This document shows, one piece after another, positions 9,766 through 18,199 of a stretch of 64,000 nt of DNA (position 1 is the stretch's first letter; every line of letters begins with the position of its first letter). The DNA is taken from assembly GCF_050632395.1 (NCBI RefSeq), contig NZ_CP192600.1, forward strand, positions 2,604,001 to 2,668,000, given 5' to 3'. A program made the position numbers and the translations under genes. The notes under the pieces are model-generated. The model ran no database searches. It was not told the DNA's origin and was given only the letters and a program-made list of their open reading frames with translations. The stretch comes from JAUYQR01 sp050632395 (GTDB lineage: Bacteria; Pseudomonadota; Alphaproteobacteria; Rhodobacterales; Rhodobacteraceae).

Positions 9766-10229
9766 AGGCGGAGGAGGTTCTGCGACAGGCCCGGTTCTGG
9801 GGCATCCGCATTGCCACCGCCGAAAGCTGCACTGGCGGGATGGTCGCCGCCGCGCTGACCGACGTTGCCGGGTCGTCGGACGTGTTCGAACGCGGGTTCG
9901 TCACCTATTCCAACGCGTCCAAGGTTCAGATGCTGGGCGTGTCCGAGGCAACCTTGCAAGCGCATGGCGCGGTGTCGGAACCGGTCGCGCAGGAGATGGC
10001 CGAGGGCGCGCTGGCGCGGTCGGGGGTGGAACTGGTGGTGTCGGTCACCGGGATCGCCGGGCCGGGCGGATCGGAGTTCAAGCCGGAGGGGCGGGTGTGT
10101 TTCGGCCTTGCGCGGCGGGGTGAGCCGACGCGGGTGGAGACCGTGGAGTTTGGCGCGATCGGGCGGGCGAAAGTGCGCAAGGCCGCGACGGCGCATGCGC
10201 TGGCCATGCTGGGCGCCGCGCTGGTCTAG
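9762..10229 (+). CDS. pncC: CinA-type nicotinamide-nucleotide amidase (PncC)
   Basis: 155 residues, only the C-terminal CinA domain. The hallmark TAESCTGGMVA is near the start, followed by FVTYSNASKVQMLGV and SVTGIAGPGG. Stand-alone proteins of this type deamidate NMN to nicotinic acid mononucleotide in pyridine-nucleotide recycling. Last gene of the ispDF operon. Its TAG stop (10227-10229) interlocks with the stop of the convergent kinase gene at 10226-10228. Confidence 0.88.
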   Translation: MKAEEVLRQARFWGIRIATAESCTGGMVAAALTDVAGSSDVFERGFVTYSNASKVQMLGVSEATLQAHGAVSEPVAQEMAEGALARSGVELVVSVTGIAGPGGSEFKPEGRVCFGLARRGEPTRVETVEFGAIGRAKVRKAATAHALAMLGAALV

Positions 10230-10819
10230 GACAGGCTGTCGAGGTCAAGCACCAGATCGAAAGCCTCGGCCGGGGCGGCGTGGGTGAAATACCACTCCTC
10301 GGCCTCGTGCCACTGGGTTTCCCACGGGCCGATCTCGCCTTCGCGCGCGACAAGGCGTGACAGGCGCAGGGCGTCGGGCACCAGCAGCAGAAGGCGAAGG
10401 TCGACGAGGTCGCGGAGGTCGGGCCGTGCGGCGTAGACGCCTTCGAGAAGGATGATCGGCGCGGGGTCCACTGTGGTTGCGGTGGTCTGAAGGCTGCCGT
10501 CGAACTCATCCCAGTCGAAGGCGTGATAGCGGGCGGCTTGGCCCGCGCGCAGGGTTGCAAGCACCCGGGCCTGTGCCTGCCAGTCTATGCAGAGTGCGGC
10601 GCGGCTTTCCGGGCTGATGCCAAGGATGCCGGTGCCGCCGGCGTAGAAATCGTCGCCTTCGATCACCCGCGCAGTTAGCCGGTCAGCCAGTGCCGCGGCG
10701 AAGGTGGATTTGCCGACCCCGCTGCGCCCGTCGATGGCGACGATCAGCGGCCCGGACCGGTCGCGGGCCGCTGTCGTTATCAAGTTGGCGGCCCGGTCAA
10801 GGGCGGTGGGGTCGGGCAA
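10226..10819 (-). CDS. Uridine kinase-like P-loop NTPase
   Basis: 197 residues. P-loop GRSGVGKST lies near residue 35, followed by EGDDFYAGG resembling the substrate loop of uridine/pantothenate kinase families, and a lid-like region with LSRLVAREGE. The start is a TTG at 10819, 3 bp after the preA stop, with GGAG six bases upstream inside the preA end. Placement after preA suggests a nucleoside or pyrimidine role, but substrate specificity cannot be read from the sequence. Confidence 0.72.
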   Translation of the reverse strand: MPDPTALDRAANLITTAARDRSGPLIVAIDGRSGVGKSTFAAALADRLTARVIEGDDFYAGGTGILGISPESRAALCIDWQAQARVLATLRAGQAARYHAFDWDEFDGSLQTTATTVDPAPIILLEGVYAARPDLRDLVDLRLLLLVPDALRLSRLVAREGEIGPWETQWHEAEEWYFTHAAPAEAFDLVLDLDSLS

Positions 10820-10822
10820 CGC

Positions 10823-12121
10823 TCACTCCGCTGCGACGGCGCCGGGGTTGTTGGGGTGCGTCGTCCAGTTGGCGTAGTCACTGACAGGCTTGCCGGTGCG
10901 CAGGTCGATGGCACCTTTCGGAAGTTCCTCCATCGTGATGCAGTCATCGACCGGGCATACGTTGACGCACAGGTTGCAGGCGACGCATTCGTCGTCCTTC
11001 ACGGTGAAGACGCGGTCAGGGGTCATCGCGATGGCCTGGTGGCTGGTATCCTCGCAGGCCGCGAAGCAGCGCCCGCAGGAAATGCAGAGATCCTGGTTTA
11101 TGCGGGCCTTGGTGACGTAGTTGAGGTTCAACTCCTGCCATTCGACGAAGTTCGGCACGGCGCGGCCGACGAGGTCGGACAGCGCCATATCCTTTTCATC
11201 GAGGTATTGCGACAGGCCGGAGATCATTTCCTGCACGATCTTGAAGCCGTAGGTCATGGCTGCGGTGCAGACCTGCACGTTGCCCGCGCCAAGTGCCAGG
11301 AATTCAGCGGCATCGCGCCAGGTGGTGACGCCGCCGATGCCGGAGATCGGCAGGCCGCGGGTTTCGCGGTTGCGGGCGATTTCTGCCACCATGTTGAGCG
11401 CGATGGGCTTGACGGCGGGGCCGCAGTAACCGCCGTGCGAGCCTTTGCCGTCGATCATCGGGAACGGCGAGAAGTGGTCGAGATCGACGTTGGTGATGGA
11501 TTTCACCGTGTTGATGAGGCTGACCGCATCCGCCCCACCCCGATGCGCGGCCTCTGCGGGCGGGAGGATCGAGGTGACGTTGGGGGTAAGCTTCACGATG
11601 CAGGGCATGCGAGAGTATTGCTTGACCCAGCGGGTGACCATTTCGATGTATTCCGGCACCTGCCCCACCGCCGAGCCCATGCCGCGTTCGGCCATGCCGT
11701 GCGGGCAGCCGAAGTTCAATTCGACCCCGTCGGCCTCGGTATCCTCGATCTGGGCCAGGATGGCCTTCCACGAATCCTCGTCGCAGGGGACCATCAGACT
11801 GATGATCATCGCCCGGTCCTTGTAGTCGCGCTTGACGGACTTGATCTCGCGCAGGTTCACCTCGAGCGGGCGGTCGGTGATGAGTTCGATGTTGTTCAGG
11901 CCCAGCAGGCGGCGATCGGCGCCCCAGATAGCGCCGTAGCGCGGGCCGTTTACGTTGACGATGGGCGGGCCTTCGGAACCGAGGGTCTTCCAGACCACCC
12001 CGCCCCACCCGGCCTCGAAGGCGCGGCGGACGTTGTATTCCTTGTCCGTGGGCGGCGCGGAAGCCAGCCAGAACGGATTGGGGGATTTGATGCCGATGAA
12101 GTTCGAGGCAAGGCTTGCCAT
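10823..12121 (-). CDS. preA: NAD-dependent dihydropyrimidine dehydrogenase subunit PreA
   Basis: 432 residues. An FMN-binding dihydroorotate-dehydrogenase-like barrel (NFGCPHGMAERGMG, then ISGIGGVTTWRDA) is followed by a C-terminal ferredoxin domain with two 4Fe-4S motifs (CISCGRCFAAC and CVACNLCVNVC). With PreT it reduces uracil and thymine to dihydro forms. A strong GAGGAGG lies before the ATG at 12121. The partner preT is two genes upstream, with dedA between them. Confidence 0.94.
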   Translation of the reverse strand: MASLASNFIGIKSPNPFWLASAPPTDKEYNVRRAFEAGWGGVVWKTLGSEGPPIVNVNGPRYGAIWGADRRLLGLNNIELITDRPLEVNLREIKSVKRDYKDRAMIISLMVPCDEDSWKAILAQIEDTEADGVELNFGCPHGMAERGMGSAVGQVPEYIEMVTRWVKQYSRMPCIVKLTPNVTSILPPAEAAHRGGADAVSLINTVKSITNVDLDHFSPFPMIDGKGSHGGYCGPAVKPIALNMVAEIARNRETRGLPISGIGGVTTWRDAAEFLALGAGNVQVCTAAMTYGFKIVQEMISGLSQYLDEKDMALSDLVGRAVPNFVEWQELNLNYVTKARINQDLCISCGRCFAACEDTSHQAIAMTPDRVFTVKDDECVACNLCVNVCPVDDCITMEELPKGAIDLRTGKPVSDYANWTTHPNNPGAVAAE

Positions 12122-12190
12122 TGCGTCCTCCTCAGGAAAAGACGGCGGCGCCCCGCGGGGCGGCCAGCGGTGGGGTGGATGGGGAAAGGG

Positions 12191-12727
12191 TCAGAAACCG
12201 AGCGCGCGCCAGATCCAGCCGAAGACGTAGCCCGCAACCTCGCCGAATTTCGGCGTGACATAGGCCCAGAGCGCGCAGCCGACGACGTTGATCACGATAA
12301 AGACCGGCAGGTTCAGCCGGGCGATGCCGGCCATCAGGAACACCACCGCGCGCAAGGGGCCGAAGAAGTGGCCGATCAGCACGGCAAGCGCCCCCCAGCG
12401 GCGGAAGGCGGCGTTGCCCTTTTCGATCAGGTCCGCATGTTTGGCGACCGGACGGAACGACAGAAGCGTGTCGCCGTACACCCAGCCTATCGCGTAGGAG
12501 ATGAACGAGCCAATGATCGCACCGATCGTCGCCCCGGCCCAGATCGGCAGGAAATCCACCTGCCCCGTCGCCACCAGCGCGCCCACGCCCAGAAGGATCG
12601 CTGTCGAGGGGATGACGATCGAGATCAACGCAAGATTCTCGCCGATGGCGAAGACCAGCGAGATCCAGAATGCCCAGGCGGCGTTTTCCCGCACGAAGGC
12701 CAGGGTGGTTTCGATGAGCGCGTCCAT
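12191..12727 (-). CDS. DedA-family membrane protein
   Basis: 178 residues with four or more hydrophobic segments and the family-like central motif GSFISYAIGWVYGD. A positively charged stretch (RRWGALAVLIGHFFGP) resembles the DedA consensus around its essential Arg. DedA proteins are inner-membrane lipid or small-molecule transporters, often undecaprenyl-phosphate flippases. It sits between preT and preA, 63 and 69 bp from them on the same strand, so it is probably cotranscribed. No link to pyrimidine catabolism is known. Confidence 0.82.
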   Translation of the reverse strand: MDALIETTLAFVRENAAWAFWISLVFAIGENLALISIVIPSTAILLGVGALVATGQVDFLPIWAGATIGAIIGSFISYAIGWVYGDTLLSFRPVAKHADLIEKGNAAFRRWGALAVLIGHFFGPLRAVVFLMAGIARLNLPVFIVINVVGCALWAYVTPKFGEVAGYVFGWIWRALGF

Positions 12728-12790
12728 TGGCCTCGTGGTCCGAAAACTGGCCCAGCGATAGACGCCGGGCGGTGGATGCGCAAGCCGGAG

Positions 12791-14113
12791 TCATCGCTGG
12801 CCCATCAGATGTCGGTGAATCGCCTCGGCGGCGTCGCGGCCTTCGGCGACGGCGGTGACGGTCAGATCCTCCCCCCCCGCAGCGCAGTCGCCGCCAACCC
12901 AGACGCGGGCAGCGGGACCCGCGATCTTGCCACCGGCCACCGGAAGACCCTCGGGCGCGCCGTCCAAAGTTTGTCCGATGGCCTTGAACACCTGGTCGGC
13001 CTTCAGGGTAAAGGTTTCTGGCCGCAGGGTCAGGCCGTTCGGGCCATCTTCGGTGTAGGCGAATTCCACCGCTTCGGCGCGACCATCACCCAGAACGCGG
13101 AGGGGTGCCGCGTTGTGGATGATGCGGACACCGGCCTTGACGGCGTGCTCCTGTTCGTAGCTGGACGCGCTCATCTTCTCGGCGCCTCGGCGGTAGACGA
13201 TGGTGACGTTTTCCGCGCCGAGAAGCTTGGACTGGACGGCGGCGTCCACGGCGGTCATGCCGCCGCCGATCACCACAACATCGCGGCCAACCGGAAGGGT
13301 GGAGAGGTCGCCGGACTGGCGCAACTCGGCGATGAAGTCGACGGCGTTGCGCACGCCCGCCAGTTCCTCGCCCGCCGCGCGCAAGGCGTTGACGCCAGCG
13401 AGGCCGATGCCAAGGAACACCGCGTCATAGTCTGCGGTCAGTTGGGCAAGTGTCACATCGCGGCCAAGTTCGACCCCGGTTCGGATTTCGATGCCGCCGA
13501 TTTTTAGCAGCCAGTCAACCTCGGCCTGCGCGAAGCCGTTCGTCGCCTTGTAGGAGGCGATGCCGTATTCGTTGAGGCCACCTGCCTTGGCGCGGCGTTC
13601 CAGCACCACGACGTCGTGCCCGTGCATTGCCAGACGGTGCGCGCAGGCAAGGCCCGCTGGCCCTGCGCCCACGACCGCAACGCGCAGGCCGGTGGGGACG
13701 GCGCGCTTGAAGGGGTGGACGCCCTTTTGCATCACGACGTCGGTCGCGTAGCGTTGCAGGAGACCGATTTCGACCGGCTTGCCTTCGGCGGCTTCGCGGA
13801 CGCAAGCCTCTTCGCACAGGGTTTCGGTGGGGCAGACGCGGGCGCACATGCCACCGAGGATGTTCTGATCCCAGATCGTCTTTGCGGCCGCTTCGGGCGT
13901 GCCGGTGGCGATCTGGCGGATGAAGAGGGGAATGTCGATCGAGGTCGGGCAGGCCGTGATGCAGGGCGCATCGTGGCAGAAGTAGCAACGATCCGCCGCC
14001 ACCCGCGCCTCGTGCGCATCGAAGGGCGGCGTGTGATCGTCGAAGTTTGCCTGATAGGCGGTGGCTGGCAGGCGGCCCGGAACGATGCCGGGCGTCAGCG
14101 GGCTGTTCGTCAT
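12791..14113 (-). CDS. preT: NAD(P)-dependent dihydropyrimidine dehydrogenase subunit PreT
   Basis: 440 residues from the ATG at 14113; GGGGAGG about ten bases upstream supports this start over a more upstream in-frame Met at 14158. The N-terminal Fe-S domain has Cys clusters (CYFCHDAPCITAC, then CARVCPTETLCEEAC), followed by FAD and NAD domains (VVGAGPAGLACAH, VVIGGGMTAVDAA). It passes electrons from NAD(P)H to PreA. The gene family also includes GltD-like subunits, but PreA nearby makes PreT the better call. Confidence 0.92.
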   Translation of the reverse strand: MTNSPLTPGIVPGRLPATAYQANFDDHTPPFDAHEARVAADRCYFCHDAPCITACPTSIDIPLFIRQIATGTPEAAAKTIWDQNILGGMCARVCPTETLCEEACVREAAEGKPVEIGLLQRYATDVVMQKGVHPFKRAVPTGLRVAVVGAGPAGLACAHRLAMHGHDVVVLERRAKAGGLNEYGIASYKATNGFAQAEVDWLLKIGGIEIRTGVELGRDVTLAQLTADYDAVFLGIGLAGVNALRAAGEELAGVRNAVDFIAELRQSGDLSTLPVGRDVVVIGGGMTAVDAAVQSKLLGAENVTIVYRRGAEKMSASSYEQEHAVKAGVRIIHNAAPLRVLGDGRAEAVEFAYTEDGPNGLTLRPETFTLKADQVFKAIGQTLDGAPEGLPVAGGKIAGPAARVWVGGDCAAGGEDLTVTAVAEGRDAAEAIHRHLMGQR

Positions 14114-14352
14114 CGGTCGCGTGACCTCCCCTTGTTTCCCTGAGGGAAAGGCTTGCACAGGTTCTTTTTTTTATCAAACGGTAAATTTTTGGCGGAAGGG
14201 TTTTTCGTGAAGCCGGCCCGGTTGGCGGGAAAACTGCCCAAAACGGCGGCACCAAGATCGCCGCTTTTCAGCCATGACGGCCTCGCGTATAAGCGCCAGA
14301 CGCAACGCTGTGCGAAACGCGCGGCCAAGAAACGTCAATGGCAGAGGACGGC
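14114..14352. promoter_or_regulatory. Divergent intergenic region between preT and accB
   Basis: 239 bp separating two outward-facing operons, so promoters for both should lie here. It is locally AT-rich (T run at 14163-14172, then an A/T-rich block to about 14190) in otherwise GC-rich DNA. No unambiguous -35/-10 pair or operator could be assigned by eye. Confidence 0.45.
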
Positions 14353-14841
14353 ATGAGCAAACAGAACCCGGACGCAGACGTCGCCTTCATCTCGGCGCTC
14401 GCAGAACTTCTGAACAAGAACGATCTGACCGAGCTATCGGTAAAGCGCGAATACGGCGAGGATGACAGCCTTGACGTGCGCGTGGTCAAGCAATCGAACA
14501 TCGTTTCGGTGACGACTGCCGCCCCTGCCCCGGCGCAGCATTACGCCCCTGCCCCCGCTGCGGTGGCGGCTGCTGCCCCCGCAGCGCCGGAAGATCCGGC
14601 GCAACATCCGGGTGCGGTCACCTCGCCTATGGTTGGCACGGTGTATCTGTCGGCCGAACCGGGGGCGACGCCGTTTGTCGCCATCGGCCAGGCGGTGACG
14701 GAAGGTCAGACCGTGCTGATCATCGAGGCGATGAAAACCATGAACCACATCCCCGCGCCGCGTGCCGGCACGGTCAAGCGCATCGTCGTCGAGGATGGAT
14801 CGCCCGTCGAATACGGCGCGCCCTTGATGATCATCGAGTAG
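14353..14841 (+). CDS. accB: Biotin carboxyl carrier protein of acetyl-CoA carboxylase
   Basis: 162 residues. The N-terminal helical part is joined by an Ala/Pro-rich linker (about residues 55-85) to the biotinyl domain, with biotin-accepting Lys128 in EAMKTMN. The start at 14353 gives the usual MSKQ-type N-terminus with AGAGGA just upstream; an ATG 15 bases earlier is in frame but less well placed. Carries carboxybiotin between AccC and the carboxyltransferase. accC starts 4 bp downstream. Confidence 0.96.
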   Translation: MSKQNPDADVAFISALAELLNKNDLTELSVKREYGEDDSLDVRVVKQSNIVSVTTAAPAPAQHYAPAPAAVAAAAPAAPEDPAQHPGAVTSPMVGTVYLSAEPGATPFVAIGQAVTEGQTVLIIEAMKTMNHIPAPRAGTVKRIVVEDGSPVEYGAPLMIIE

Positions 14842-14845
14842 CGCC

Positions 14846-16195
14846 ATGTTCGAGAAAATCCTGATCGCCAATCGGGGCGAGATTGCCCTTCGCGTGATCC
14901 GCGCCTGCCAGGAAATGGGGATCAAGTCGGTCGCGGTGCATTCGACCGCCGACACCGATGCGATGCATGTGCGGATGGCGGACGAAAGCGTCTGCATCGG
15001 ACCTGCACCAAGTTCGGAAAGCTATCTGTCGAAGGCGGCGATAATCTCGGCCTGCGAGATCACGGGCGCGCAGGCGGTGCATCCGGGCTACGGGTTCCTG
15101 AGCGAGAACGCGGCCTTCGCACAGGCGCTGGAAGACCACGGGCTGACGTTCATCGGCCCGTCTGCGGAACACATCCGCATCATGGGCGACAAGATCACCG
15201 CCAAGGAGACCGCAAAGGCGCTGGGGATTCCGGTGGTGCCGGGGTCGGAAGGCGGCGTGGCGGACTTTGAGAGCGCAATTGGTGTGGCGGCGGGGATCGG
15301 GTTTCCCGTGATCATCAAGGCGACCGCTGGCGGCGGCGGGCGCGGGATGAAGGTCGCCAAGAACGCCGAGGAGCTGGAAGTGGCCTTCCGCACCGCGCGG
15401 TCCGAGGCGAAGAACGCCTTTGGCAACGACGAGGTCTATATCGAGAAATACCTGCAAAAGCCGCGCCATATCGAGATTCAGGTGTTCGGTGACGGCAAGG
15501 GCAAGGCGGTGCATCTGGGCGAACGCGACTGTTCGTTGCAGCGCCGCCACCAGAAGGTGTTCGAAGAGGCCCCCGGCCCCGCGATTACCCCGGCGATGCG
15601 GGCGCGGATCGGCAAGGTTTGCGCCGATGCCGTTGCCAAGATCAACTATATCGGCGCAGGGACAATCGAGTTCCTGTATGAGGACGGCGAGTTCTACTTC
15701 ATCGAGATGAACACGCGGTTGCAGGTGGAACATCCGGTGACCGAGGCGATCTTTGGCGTCGACCTTGTGCGCGAACAGATCCGGGTGGCGGCGGGGATGG
15801 AGATGTCCTTCGGGCAGGATGATCTGGAGATCAACGGTCACGCCATCGAGGTGCGGATCAACGCCGAGAAGCTGCCGAACTTCTCGCCCTGTCCCGGCCG
15901 GGTGCGGATGTTCCACGCGCCGGGTGGCTATGGCGTGCGGATGGATAGCGCGCTGTATTCGGGCTATTCGATCCCGCCCTATTACGACAGCCTGATCGGC
16001 AAGCTGATCGTGCATGGCCGCGACCGGCCCGAGGCTTTGGCGCGCCTGCGGCGGGCGTTGGGTGAATTGGTGGTGGACGGCATCGACACGACGACGCCCC
16101 TGTTTCATGCGCTTCTGGCGGAGCCTGATATCCAGTCGGGCGATTACACCATCCATTGGCTTGAGAAATGGCTCGCCAACCAGTTCGGCAACTGA
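14846..16195 (+). CDS. accC: Acetyl-CoA carboxylase biotin carboxylase subunit
   Basis: 449 residues, the standard length. N-terminal ILIANRGEIALRV, ATP-grasp glycine loop GGGGRGMK, catalytic motif RDCSLQRRHQK and FIEMNTRLQVEHPVTE are all present. It carboxylates biotin on AccB using ATP and bicarbonate, the first step of fatty-acid synthesis. It follows accB by 4 bp and is followed by a perfect hairpin and then aat. Confidence 0.97.
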   Translation: MFEKILIANRGEIALRVIRACQEMGIKSVAVHSTADTDAMHVRMADESVCIGPAPSSESYLSKAAIISACEITGAQAVHPGYGFLSENAAFAQALEDHGLTFIGPSAEHIRIMGDKITAKETAKALGIPVVPGSEGGVADFESAIGVAAGIGFPVIIKATAGGGGRGMKVAKNAEELEVAFRTARSEAKNAFGNDEVYIEKYLQKPRHIEIQVFGDGKGKAVHLGERDCSLQRRHQKVFEEAPGPAITPAMRARIGKVCADAVAKINYIGAGTIEFLYEDGEFYFIEMNTRLQVEHPVTEAIFGVDLVREQIRVAAGMEMSFGQDDLEINGHAIEVRINAEKLPNFSPCPGRVRMFHAPGGYGVRMDSALYSGYSIPPYYDSLIGKLIVHGRDRPEALARLRRALGELVVDGIDTTTPLFHALLAEPDIQSGDYTIHWLEKWLANQFGN

Positions 16196-16197
16196 GC

Positions 16198-16220
16198 GAA
16201 GGGGCGGCACCCGCCCCTTC
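16198..16220. other. Perfect 10-bp hairpin between accC and aat
   Basis: GAAGGGGCGG, loop CAC, then CCGCCCCTTC: a 10-bp stem starting three bases after the accC stop. No T-run follows on the plus strand, so it is not a canonical intrinsic terminator. It may slow or attenuate readthrough into aat or protect the accBC mRNA 3' end. Confidence 0.6.
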
Positions 16221-16229
16221 CCCGCGCTG

Positions 16230-16910
16230 ATGCAGATCGGCCCGCACCCTGATCTGACGCCTGAAACGCTGCTGCGCGGGTATGCGTTGGGGATTTTCCC
16301 GATGGCCGAAAGCCGCGACGATACCGAAGTGCATTGGGTCGATCCGCGCAAGCGGGGCATTCTGCCATTGGACGGCTTTCACATCTCGCGCAGTCTGGCG
16401 CGGCATATCCGGCGCGCTGGCGTGACCGTGACGGTGGACCGGGCATTTGACGCGGTCGTGACAGCCTGCGCCGACCGCGAGGAGACGTGGATCAGCCGCC
16501 AGATCCAGACGCTGTACCGCGCGCTGCATGCGGCGGGGTTTGCGCATAGCCTTGAGGTCTGGGAGGGCGACACGCTGGTGGGCGGGGTCTACGGGGTAAA
16601 GCTTGGCTCGGCGTTCTTTGGCGAAAGCATGTTCTCGCGCCGCACCGATGCGTCAAAGCTGGCGCTGGCCTGGCTGGTGGACAGGCTGCGGGCGGGCGGC
16701 TTCACGCTGTTCGATACCCAGTTCCTGACGCCGCATCTTGCCAGCCTGGGCGGGGTGGAAGTGTCGCGCGGCGCCTATCACCAGATGTTGCAGGATGCCT
16801 TGTCCCGGAGCGCGACTTTTGATCCGCCGGGCTATTCGCCCTCGGCCGCCGGGGTCGTGGCGGGGTCGGCGATTTCGGGCAGCACGCAGCGCAGCACCCA
16901 GACATCGTAG
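16230..16910 (+). CDS. aat: Leucyl/phenylalanyl-tRNA-protein transferase
   Basis: 226 residues starting MQIGPHPDLTPE. Family motifs include LLRGYALGIFPM, VHWVDPRKRG, WEGDTLVGGVYG, FGESMFS and FDTQFLTPHLASLGG. The enzyme adds Leu or Phe to proteins with N-terminal Arg/Lys, marking them for ClpS-ClpAP. The start follows the hairpin after accC. About 25 C-terminal residues (rich in Ser, Ala, Gly) lie antisense to the end of the convergent DUF2155 gene, with 79 bp of overlap. Confidence 0.94.
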   Translation: MQIGPHPDLTPETLLRGYALGIFPMAESRDDTEVHWVDPRKRGILPLDGFHISRSLARHIRRAGVTVTVDRAFDAVVTACADREETWISRQIQTLYRALHAAGFAHSLEVWEGDTLVGGVYGVKLGSAFFGESMFSRRTDASKLALAWLVDRLRAGGFTLFDTQFLTPHLASLGGVEVSRGAYHQMLQDALSRSATFDPPGYSPSAAGVVAGSAISGSTQRSTQTS

Positions 16911-17227
16911 CGCGGATGATCGAGCGCCGACAGCGCGGGGCTGGAGGCAAGCATCCAGCCGGAGAACACGGTCTTTTGCAGCCCGCCATCCACCATCGTC
17001 AGATGCGCCTCGGCGTCGGAGGCGGGGTTGTCGGTGGGGTAGCGGCAGCTGTCAAGTTGCACCACGAGGCGGCCGATCTTGGCCGATTGGCCGCGGCTGA
17101 GTTCGACGTCACCGGTTTCGCTGGTCAGCTTGTCAAGCCAGCGCAGGGTGCCGCCTTCGGCCTCGGTATAGCTCTGCGCCATCGCGGGGCTGGCGAGGAT
17201 GGCGGCCAGAAGTGCCAACCGCTTCAT
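16832..17227 (-). CDS. DUF2155 domain-containing secreted protein
   Basis: 131 residues with a clear signal peptide ending near PAMAQS. The body matches the DUF2155 pattern I recall: LRWLDKLTSETGD, KIGRLVVQLDSCRYP, VFSGWMLASSPALSALDHPRYDVW. Two Cys (SCRYP and LRCVLP) could form a disulfide in the periplasm. Function is unknown. The start overlaps the mlaD stop (ATGA), placing it third in the NDUFA12-mlaD-DUF2155 set that is common in Rhodobacterales. Confidence 0.85.
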   Translation of the reverse strand: MKRLALLAAILASPAMAQSYTEAEGGTLRWLDKLTSETGDVELSRGQSAKIGRLVVQLDSCRYPTDNPASDAEAHLTMVDGGLQKTVFSGWMLASSPALSALDHPRYDVWVLRCVLPEIADPATTPAAEGE

Positions 17228-17688
17228 GGCGTCGCCGTTTCGTCCGCGCTGTCGCCGCCGACGAATTTCATCAGGAGGGTGATGAGGCTGACCGCACCTT
17301 GCGTGTCTTCGATCTCGGACCCCGGTTCGAGGTTTTCCAAGGCGCCGCCGGGAATGATCTCGACGAAGTTGCCGCCCAGAAGCCCTTCGGAAGAAATCAG
17401 AATCGCGGAATCGGTGGGAAGCTGGATGGTGTCCTGCAGTTCGATTCTGGCGTCGGCGAAGAAGGTTTGCGGGTTCAGCGTCAGGTCCGTGATGCTGCCG
17501 ACCTTGACGCCGGCAAGCCGCACATCCGACCCGATGGTGATGCCTTCGACCGAGCGGAAGCTGGCGGTCAGCGGATAGGTTCCGGCCTCGCGGGCGAAGC
17601 CTGCACCGTTGGCGGCGTAGAGGAAGAACCCTGCCGCCACCACCATCACGGCCGCGCCGGCCGCAATCTCTGCGCGCTCATACGCCAT
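17224..17688 (-). CDS. mlaD: Outer-membrane lipid asymmetry MCE protein MlaD
   Basis: 154 residues from the ATG at 17688, which overlaps the previous stop as TGATG. A single N-terminal membrane anchor (GAAVMVVAAGFFLYAA) precedes one MCE domain: FRSVEGITIGSDVRLAGVKVG, then SSEGLLGGNFVEI. It is the periplasmic hexameric ring of the Mla phospholipid shuttle. The permease and ATPase genes (mlaE, mlaF) are not in the window. Confidence 0.87.
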   Translation of the reverse strand: MAYERAEIAAGAAVMVVAAGFFLYAANGAGFAREAGTYPLTASFRSVEGITIGSDVRLAGVKVGSITDLTLNPQTFFADARIELQDTIQLPTDSAILISSEGLLGGNFVEIIPGGALENLEPGSEIEDTQGAVSLITLLMKFVGGDSADETATP

Positions 17689-18068
17689 CACTCGGGCTGC
17701 CACGCCTCGTAGTCGCGCCGGGCGACGGGGTCGGCCTTGCGGATTGAGCCGGGGGGCACATAGGCGGTATCGGTGCCGGTCATGTTGGCTTCGTGGGTCT
17801 TTTCCCAAGGCTTGTGCTTGAGCGGAGCCACGGTTGGCGGCTGGTCAAAGGTGTGGTGCAGCCAGCCGTGCCAATCGGGCGTCACGCGCGATGCTTCCAT
17901 ATCGCCGTTGAAGATGACCCAGCGGCGCTTGCGGTCGCGGGTTTCGTAGAAGATGTTTCCTGCCGCATCCTCGCCCACCTTCACGCCATTGCGTGCGGTG
18001 AAGATCTGGGTGCCCAGCGTCTGGCTGTTCCACCAGGTCAGAAGACGTTTCAGAAAATACATGCGCAA
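17688..18068 (-). CDS. NADH:ubiquinone oxidoreductase NDUFA12-like accessory subunit
   Basis: 126 residues (or 124 from the Met two codons later). The pattern FTARNGVKVGEDAAGNIFY, RRWVIFNGDMEASRVTPDWHGWLHH and PWEKTHEANMTGT is typical of the B17.2/NDUFA12 family. This is a complex I accessory subunit shared by alphaproteobacteria and mitochondria. It is coupled to mlaD by a one-base stop/start overlap. The clpX terminator hairpin lies upstream. Confidence 0.9.
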   Translation of the reverse strand: MRMYFLKRLLTWWNSQTLGTQIFTARNGVKVGEDAAGNIFYETRDRKRRWVIFNGDMEASRVTPDWHGWLHHTFDQPPTVAPLKHKPWEKTHEANMTGTDTAYVPPGSIRKADPVARRDYEAWQPE

Positions 18069-18148
18069 GCCTCCGTCGTTGGTTCCATATGACCGAAACC
18101 GCCCGCAAGGTCTAGGGTCAAGCCAAGCCTGCGGCGGGTTGGCGCAAA

Positions 18149-18176
18149 GGAAAAGGCGGGCAAACTGCCCGCCTTG
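18149..18176 (-). terminator. Intrinsic terminator downstream of clpX
   Basis: On the minus strand a 10-bp perfect stem (AAGGCGGGCA / TGCCCGCCTT, loop GTT) is followed by TTCC. It begins about 24 bases after the clpX stop codon, exactly where a terminator is expected. The T tail is short. Confidence 0.72.
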
Positions 18177-18199
18177 ATCCGTAACGCAGCAAAGGCCGT

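Noticed and set aside
10856..13507. Very long plus-strand open frame opposite preA, dedA and preT
   Set aside because: High-GC antisense shadow. The minus-strand genes have clear domains and Fe-S motifs; this frame has none.
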